From NCBI RefSeq assembly GCF_032854445.1, contig NC_088296.1, forward strand, positions 13,843,844-13,907,843: 64,000 nucleotides of DNA. The letters run 5' to 3'. Both the position numbers and the translations under genes were made by a program. Source of the stretch: Liolophura sinensis (lineage: Eukaryota > Mollusca > Polyplacophora > Chitonida > Chitonidae). This document shows positions 58,701-64,000 of this stretch, piece after piece. Position 1 is the stretch's first letter. Each line of letters starts with the position of its first letter. Below the pieces are notes generated by a model, which searched no databases, was not told where the DNA came from, and was given only the letters and a program-made list of their open reading frames with translations.

Positions 58701-60011
58701 GTTGGTTAGCGTAATGACCCAGTAGTCTCGCTCACAAGTAGACCAATGCGGTCGCTGTGAGTTCAAGTCCAGCTCATGCTGGCTTCCTCTCCGGCCAAAA
58801 GTGGGAAGGTCTGCCAGCAACTTGCCGATGGTCGTGGGTTTCCCCTGGGCTGTGCCCGGTTTCCACCCACCATAATGCTGGCCGCCGTCGTATAAGTGAA
58901 ATATTCTTGAGTACGGCGTAAAACACCAATCAGATAAATAAATAAATTGAATTATGAGTATGAAAAATATACTTGCCCATACAACACTATCTCTAAAGAG
59001 TACAAAGACAGGGACAAAAGAAAATCATTGTGTATCATGCACTGGAGAGAAAGATGGAAATTTCCTTCCAATTTATCGCAAGTTCGGTGAAAAGACACAG
59101 CTCAACACACGACAACAGTGTTGGACCTATGTTGACCTGATTTGTGGTGTGGACGAACACTCAACTTACCTCAACAGCATTCAACTTGCTCTTGAGTCCA
59201 CAAAAGTTGAACAATGTTGGATAGTCTGGACGGGAATTTAGCTAACAAATTATCTAAGCGTTGGTTCAGCATCAACTATTTAACCTGGTGTGAGCAAAGG
59301 TCGAAAATTTAACCCGGGGTTTGTGTCACACGGAAGCTGTCGACCGGTTATTGTCATTAAGTCCCCCACAAAGAGTGAGAGTGGGAGGGAGCTTCAGAAA
59401 ATGTCAAAAACATGGCACATAGTAGTTCCTTTCTGCAAAAGCGCATGCGCCGCACTTATATACTAATTACTGCCACCACTAACACACTGTGCCGATAGGT
59501 AGCAGTGATAAGAGGGCTTACGTATATACAGAAAGTGTCGCATGCCCCGTGATAAAGATAGGCTATTATTAAACTTACGTGATACTTTCTTAACCCTGAC
59601 TATTACTCTGCCGTTGAAACCGTTTCCCTTGCACCAGAACACACCGTCGTCTCTGGTCATGGACGCTTTCTTGATCTTTATCCACAACTTTTGGTAAAGT
59701 TCCACATCTCCGCTCGTCCATGGGGAGCTAACTGTTATTTGACCATCTTCGATTTTGGCCACCGTGATATCGGAGATCCCGTCACTCTGTTTACACCACG
59801 TGACTTGGGTGATGTTCAGGGATATGTTGCAGCTGAGAATAACTGGCTGTCCATCGGTCACTTCTACGTTTTCACAGAGATAGTCACCGATGCCTTCTGC
59901 GTTTTCACAGAAACAGGCTAGTGTCGCAATCAGTACTGCGAGAGATAAAATCAAGGAAAAGTACTCAGCCGGTTCATTTCTTTCATAACTTTGCACTGTA
60001 GCACACGGCAT
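52689..60011 (-). CDS. Gene E: three-Ig transmembrane receptor with short tyrosine-bearing tail
   Basis: Reverse-strand exons: 60011-59579 (signal peptide and IgV), 57474-57214 (Ig2), 56401-56236 and 55943-55692 (two halves of Ig3), 54478-54381 (membrane segment with KRKK), 53847-53807 and 52736-52689 (cytoplasmic tail). The joints exon1-exon2, exon2-exon3 and membrane-tail-tail close in frame. Two joints do not close with the simplest sites: between the Ig3 halves, and between Ig3 and the membrane exon. So at least one exon or alternative site is missing from this model. The gene may continue left of 52689. It is a single-pass Ig receptor of the adhesion or immune type; its ligand is unknown. 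Confidence 0.75.
52860..53100 (+). repeat. SINE family B copy in gene E
   Basis: Body and tail (GACTGGTTGACCCGTATCAG, GAGCGGTGGAAATCCGTCC, TGACTGAAAAATTGTTGAG), ending in CACTCACTCACTC. The head is missing. Confidence 0.8.
53807..53847 (-). CDS. Gene E exon: cytoplasmic tail, part 1
   Basis: A 41-nt micro-exon between tttcag and gtagga, phase 2 in and phase 1 out, coding RVSEIEMAGDTGT. Its phases link the membrane exon and the next tail exon exactly, which is the main reason to trust it. Confidence 0.6.
54381..54478 (-). CDS. Gene E exon: membrane segment
   Basis: SLVIGGFVVILIFQFFFLYI is a clear membrane span, followed by GKRKKSNSIR as the positive stop-transfer. The phase 2 donor gtacgg joins the next exon to make Arg-Arg. 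The 5' border (AAAAAG) is the weakest part of this call. Confidence 0.62.
55011..55062. repeat. Short perfect inverted repeat
   Basis: AAAACACCTGCAATTGAATA is followed within a few bases by its reverse complement (TATTCAATTGCAGGTGTTTT), giving a hairpin with about a 20-bp stem and a tiny loop inside a gene E intron. Confidence 0.8.
55120..55390 (+). repeat. SINE family A copy, diverged
   Basis: GTGGGCCGCCATGGCTGAG head, GAGAAGGTGAGGCAGAAACC body and AATAAATGAATATG tail. More diverged than the 58.7-kb copy. Confidence 0.75.
55692..55943 (-). CDS. Gene E exon 4: second half of the third Ig domain
   Basis: LKTTDLGAYTCIAHNVNGVD is the F-G strand signature with the second Cys. The nearest acceptor (TATCTAG) gives phase 1, which does not fit the phase 2 donor of the previous exon, so the exact joint is uncertain. 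The donor gtcagt is phase 1. Confidence 0.72.
56236..56401 (-). CDS. Gene E exon 3: first half of the third Ig domain
   Basis: GKPTVVMEISP, then DDDVRLICDVRGRPPPEITW, the first Cys and core Trp of an I-set-like fold. It ends at a phase 2 donor (GACAG before gtaaaa). Confidence 0.75.
56672..56852 (+). repeat. SINE family C copy
   Basis: GGGCAAGGGAACTGGGCTGG, GTGTCAGTGTAATGTAACTG, CACTTCAGTGTCGACAGCAC and a tail ending AAAAAGATTAAGTGCGACG. Confidence 0.7.
57214..57474 (-). CDS. Gene E exon 2: second Ig domain
   Basis: An 87-codon, phase 1-1 exon. VTFFCTIHGGEQPFHMEWY and GEEIVCEADVYG hold the two Cys and the Trp. The acceptor is ttacag and the donor gtgtaa; an alternative donor two bases on would break phase. 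Confidence 0.8.
57605..57812 (+). repeat. SINE family A fragment
   Basis: Starts at the box B region (CAATGCAGTCGCTGTGAG) and runs to the A/T tail. The first third of the head is missing. Confidence 0.78.
58025..58102 (+). repeat. SINE family A 3' fragment
   Basis: TTTCCTCCCACCATAATG, TATTCTTGAGTGTGGCGTAA and the AAATAAATAAATA tail only. Confidence 0.75.
58684..58948 (+). repeat. SINE family A full-length copy
   Basis: The cleanest copy in the window: GGGGCCTCCGTGGCTCAG head, GTGAGTTCAAGTCCAGC (box B-like), GTGGGAAGGTCTGCCAGC, CATAATGCTGGCCGCCG, TTCTTGAGTACGGCGTAAAA and the A/T-rich tail. A ~15-bp deletion affects the anticodon-arm region. Confidence 0.9.
59579..60011 (-). CDS. Gene E exon 1: signal peptide and V-set Ig
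   Basis: The ATG at 60011 opens MPCATVQSYERNEPAEYF, then a hydrophobic run SLILSLAVLIATLACFC typical of a signal peptide. The Ig domain has VILSCNISLNITQVTW (Cys, two sequons, Trp) and DDGVFWCKGNGF (second Cys). It ends phase 1 at gtaagt. Confidence 0.85.
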
Positions 60012-60019
60012 GTTCAAGG

Positions 60020-63000
60020 GAGGGAATATATGATAGATCTTGGCATTTTTTGGAAGAAATATCGCCTACGGGCCGTGTTTTAGTCAGTCATAGAATTCGA
60101 ACAAGTACTTACTGTGCTGTAAGAAATGTATTCGCGTGGAATATACAATGGGTGGAGTCACAGTAATCACGCGCCCTGTGCGGCACACATTGATTGACAG
60201 ATTGACAATTCTCTGACCTATCAGAAAACAATAGGCTGTGCCTTTGTTTAAAAGAGCCAATCAGACGCACGAAGATTATTGCAAATATATTCCATAAACA
60301 ATACCATGTTTAAAAGGTACATATTATATACAATCTGACTGTATCAGCTTAGTTGGTTGTAAATTGATCTAGGCCCTACAGTTAGAAAATAAATCCCTTA
60401 TTTACTTCCGCGTCACAGTTAATGATACACCGCTGCCTCTCATTCTATTGGATACACATGATTTGATTGTTGTTTAAAGCCTTACTGACGACATTTGTCA
60501 CCAATACAATGGCCGTCATTACTGTGGGTGGACGGAACCGAAATGTACTGGGAATGTACCCATATTACATCGAACAAAGACCATGGAGGTGGGGGGTGGG
60601 GGGCGCTGGTTGCCATATAACAGAACAAATGATGGCTGAGTGCCGGCCAGAAGCCTTTGAACCCCAAACAACCCAAGTGATTTCCACAGAGTAAAGTTAG
60701 ATTGCCACGACATATGAACTGGACAACATGTGAATCGATTAACATTGTCTAAAAAAAAAAAATGCAATGCGGCATGAGAGGTTCATTTATCCTCTTGTCC
60801 GTCTTATAATTGTTTGTACGTGGCTAATGACTAGGCCTAATCCTCCTCGCCCACTTCAAAATTTTGGGAGGCTAGAGCTCTGGCTTAACATACCAGCCCT
60901 CACCCCCACCCACTACCCCAGGCTACAAGAAATGTACACTAGCTCATCACACTTACCGTAAACAGCTATCGCGCTTTTCCGAGCGGTCGCCATGTATCTG
61001 GTTGGTACACATGTCACGGGTTAGGCCTACTTAAGTTATTGTAGCTGGGCAGGAAAGACCAAAAACGCTATGTGTTGCTGTGGTCACATAAGTAGGTCTA
61101 CCGCTACACCATCAAGAGTTGTCAGTCTATATCGATACGTCCGTTGTAGTGTATATATGTGAGAGATCTGTATACACACAGACTGGCCTACTGAAAAGCC
61201 TCTAATTACAGCCATGCATTTATGCCGTCTCTGCTTTGTAGATGGTTTAATTTACGTACACGCGGAAGAACTCATTTTAAATTAACTAAATATTTCCTTT
61301 TATTTTTAACTACATGTATGTGTGTATGGTCAATAAAAGCTATGTTCGCTTGAAACTATGACAGTATGTATACTTATATATAACTTTCCAGCCCCTTTCC
61401 CCACGCCCACTGAAAAGAATTATTGCTCGGCACCTTAATTACAGATGTTCATTGTTAGTGGAGATACACACTTATACTGACACCCTAACACCCTAAGCAA
61501 AACCTGCGCAAAAAGACTAATATATGGGAATTTCTTTAGTCGCATAAAGTAGTAAAGTCCTATTGTATCATGTAACACGTGAAAAATAGTCGGCTATGCT
61601 GACACATTTGATTTGATCACATTTGCCATAGCACGGACGTCTGAAGAAAGCTTACAAAGTCAGTTAGGATAGACGACCGATAACGAATACTGAGGAGATG
61701 CGTGTTTCTGAATATGAGAACGTCCTACGCAAAGGGTGTCGTTTATGCCTAGGTAAGTTGATATGAATAAAAGTTGCCTAACATTTTGGGCTCTTTTTTA
61801 CCTTTAACGCCAACAGTTCGAACTCCAGCCCCTATTTTACGTCAGTTTTGACCTGAAACTGCTCCTTATTCCCGTTTTTTTTTTTAATTCAGTTATATTC
61901 CATGATCTTTCCTAAGACATGTAGGCCTAGGGTGTTATATTACAGGTTGTTTATGACTATCTGTTCGTTGTACGCTCGATCATAATTTGTCTGTTCTTTA
62001 CACTTGTGTGTCTTTATACGGCTTATCACTTCAATCACGTGACTTGACTGATAGAGCTCTTTGATCAGTGAAGGTAAATTTAGAGGATAGGATTGTGTCA
62101 GGTTTGCGAGAAGAAATAGTAATGCTTTCTGAATCTGTTGGAAATACAAGTTTAAAACTGTACATGCATCTTTATTTGTGTACTCAAGTATGCAATAACG
62201 GTCTGACCAACCGCCTCCATTACTCGTTGCAGTTTGCTAGGTTGTAGGTGAACATATTTGTTGTTCACCAACGACGGTTATTAAAAAAAACTAAACATTA
62301 TATTTAGTACCGGTAAATAATAAATAAATGTGTCGTTCAGAATGACTATTTTCGCCTTATCCGGCTTTGATATCGCATTACAAACATGCCAAAAGGCCAA
62401 ATTCAGTCTGTATCAAGGGATTTCACTTTCAATTTGTCCCGTGAGATGCTGATAGAAGTTTCAGATTTGGTTTGCGAAGAGCGGCTGTATGAGGTGGCGT
62501 TGTTGTTACTCTGGCTGTAGCGTTGTGTTCCCCCTGTTCGAGTTCGTTAGCATACTCCATTCCTTAACCATTCACCATGCTCCCTTCACTGCTCAGTATC
62601 AGCCATATTTAGCAGGCTTTGATTTCAGGCCAGAATACTTTTAAGCTGCATACTACAAACTAATCGAGATACACCATCGTGTTCCGGTTAAACGCGCAGA
62701 TGTTTACCTTACAATCATTTGATGTGGGCCAGTCGGTCAAATGGTTAATACCCTGACTTTTAGCATAGCGCAACGCGAGTCATAGATAAGAACCAGATTC
62801 TGTGGACTGTTTTCGGTATGTTGCCGTTATTGCGAAATTTGTGGGTTTTTTTTATCACAAACACACTTCAGTGTGGAGCATGTGTTACGTCTTACTAACT
62901 TATGTCGTGAGGAGGCTTTGGTGTGTGCCAGATGGTCAGTTTGACTTCAACTTGACAGAATTGAACCAAATTTTGCTCAACTCTCTCCATTGAGGAGGAC

Positions 63001-63350
63001 CTTAGTAACTGATTAGATTTTGGAACCTTTTTTTTTCATCCGTTTGGCCAGGCTTTAACTAATCTGACTAGTTATATCGCTTTTGTTTGCACGATATCTC
63101 CTTGTCAGTTTTTTGGTTATGTTATTTTGGGATCTTTGCGTCCATCTACTTGACTACATTTTAGCCATTTTGATTGGCTACTGGTTGTCTGCAAGTTATA
63201 TTCAGAAGTTCATATACCTGATCGAATTTAATTTGGTTTCAAACATCCGGTAATAACTGAATAGCTTTCTTAATTATTTGGATTTCTGTTGTAACGCTCA
63301 TTTTCTGGAAATAAATGAATAAATTAATGAATGGATGAATGAATGAATGC
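60020..63350. other. Gene-poor region upstream of gene E
   Basis: About 3.3 kb containing the presumed gene E promoter side. I saw no exon with a recognisable family, no tandem array and no SINE. A C-rich stretch lies near 60895-60920. Confidence 0.4.
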
Positions 63351-63351
63351 T

Positions 63352-63545
63352 TTGCGTTTAACGTCGTACGTAATGGTTTGTCAGTCATTTGACGATTAAG
63401 TACAGTATGTGTACATGTACAGAGCGTTCTTGTGGTATGGCGAGCCCACGCCGTCAAAGCGCCGAGACACCCCAACCAGTCACATTATACTGACATCGGA
63501 CCAACCAGACCTGTTTCCTTGCGCTAATCTCTCAGTGATGAAGCA
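63352..63545 (-). repeat. SINE family C copy
   Basis: GTTTAACGTCGTACGTAATG tail, GTCACATTATACTGACATCG and GTTTCCTTGCGCTAATC, antisense. Confidence 0.65.
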
Positions 63546-64000
63546 GGGTTTGATCTTGGTATTCCGGCTTCGAGGCGGACGCTATTAGCATCAGTGGCAG
63601 TGACTGGTTTATACGCAATATTTACACGTAAATACATAAATATGTAAGTCAGGGTTGATAGCTTGGACGAACACAATTTTCATAGCTTTCTTCACAATTT
63701 TTTTTTATTAAAATATATTCCATGAAGGAAACATAACAAAGTGGGCGTGGTACAAACATTGTCTCATGGAGTAGGGCAACTAAATTCATTCAAGGCGAAA
63801 TCATGCCTTGGAACAAAAATTTTACGCAGCACCTACATTTACTTGGATTTTAGTCAGTCCCATCATATTTGAAGATAATTTGCTACTATGAAGGATTTCA
63901 CATTACATGGCATGTACCCCAGGAGTTAGGTACGAGACTGACCACTGATCCTGAGTGGAAATATACATAGAGATGCTTTCTACGCTTGATTTATCGGGTT
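63546..64000. other. Right edge, no gene seen
   Basis: No coding signal or repeat recognised. Confidence 0.35.

Noticed and set aside
58684-58780. tRNA-like sequence with box A and box B features.
   Set aside because: It is the head of SINE family A, repeated many times in the window, and lacks a proper anticodon arm and 3' stem; not a tRNA gene.
60467-60961. Forward frames of 64-75 codons upstream of gene E.
   Set aside because: No hydrophobic, Ig or other domain pattern and no splice context.

Overview
This is eukaryotic DNA from a compact, AT-rich invertebrate genome, most likely a mollusc. Small coding exons are separated by long introns with GT/AG junctions. Intergenic space is full of tRNA-headed SINEs and minisatellites of a kind I associate with bivalve and gastropod genomes. 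There are no bacterial operons, rRNA genes or CRISPR arrays. The species assignment is inference.

The main content is a cluster of four paralogous genes (A, B, C, D). The three that are complete enough to judge share one unusual design. They have one extracellular V-set immunoglobulin exon, an exon with a first membrane segment followed by a basic Cys-containing loop, a ~33-codon exon with a second membrane segment, and one large terminal exon. That last exon holds a third membrane segment, a variable polar linker and a C-terminal module of about 250 residues that reads as an NHL-like six-bladed beta-propeller. Every intron I could place is phase 1. Gene A (410-2863, +) enters from the left edge with its last two exons. 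Gene B (10883-15730, +) and gene C (26561-21854, -) are open in every exon found, but their signal-peptide exons were not found. Gene D (31335-42368, +) has a signal-peptide exon but carries frame disruptions, and an antisense BEL/Pao retroelement lies in one of its introns. The predicted proteins are Ig receptors with an intracellular propeller, similar in plan to butyrophilins (IgV outside, B30.2 propeller-like module inside) but apparently built independently.

On the right, a fifth gene (60011 to about 52689, -) encodes a different receptor: signal peptide, IgV, two further Ig domains, one membrane segment and a short cytoplasmic tail with a PPHIPIPDDNTYD motif. Two Ig-receptor types side by side suggest an immune or cell-recognition neighbourhood.

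Between the genes are three SINE families (A, B and C, my names), several minisatellites and a deleted Tc1/mariner copy with inverted repeats (17002-17730). The 73-bp array at 5335-6930 has a built-in hairpin. A 40-bp array at 8560-10535 changes orientation. A 33-bp array lies at 18260-18700, and 61-, 45- and 61-bp arrays at 49.5-52.2 kb. A 3.55-kb unit (45436-48989) is bounded by near-identical 109-bp direct repeats and carries a His-Me/HNH endonuclease-like ORF facing a degraded Mutator-like transposase. From 60.0 to 63.35 kb I see no gene.
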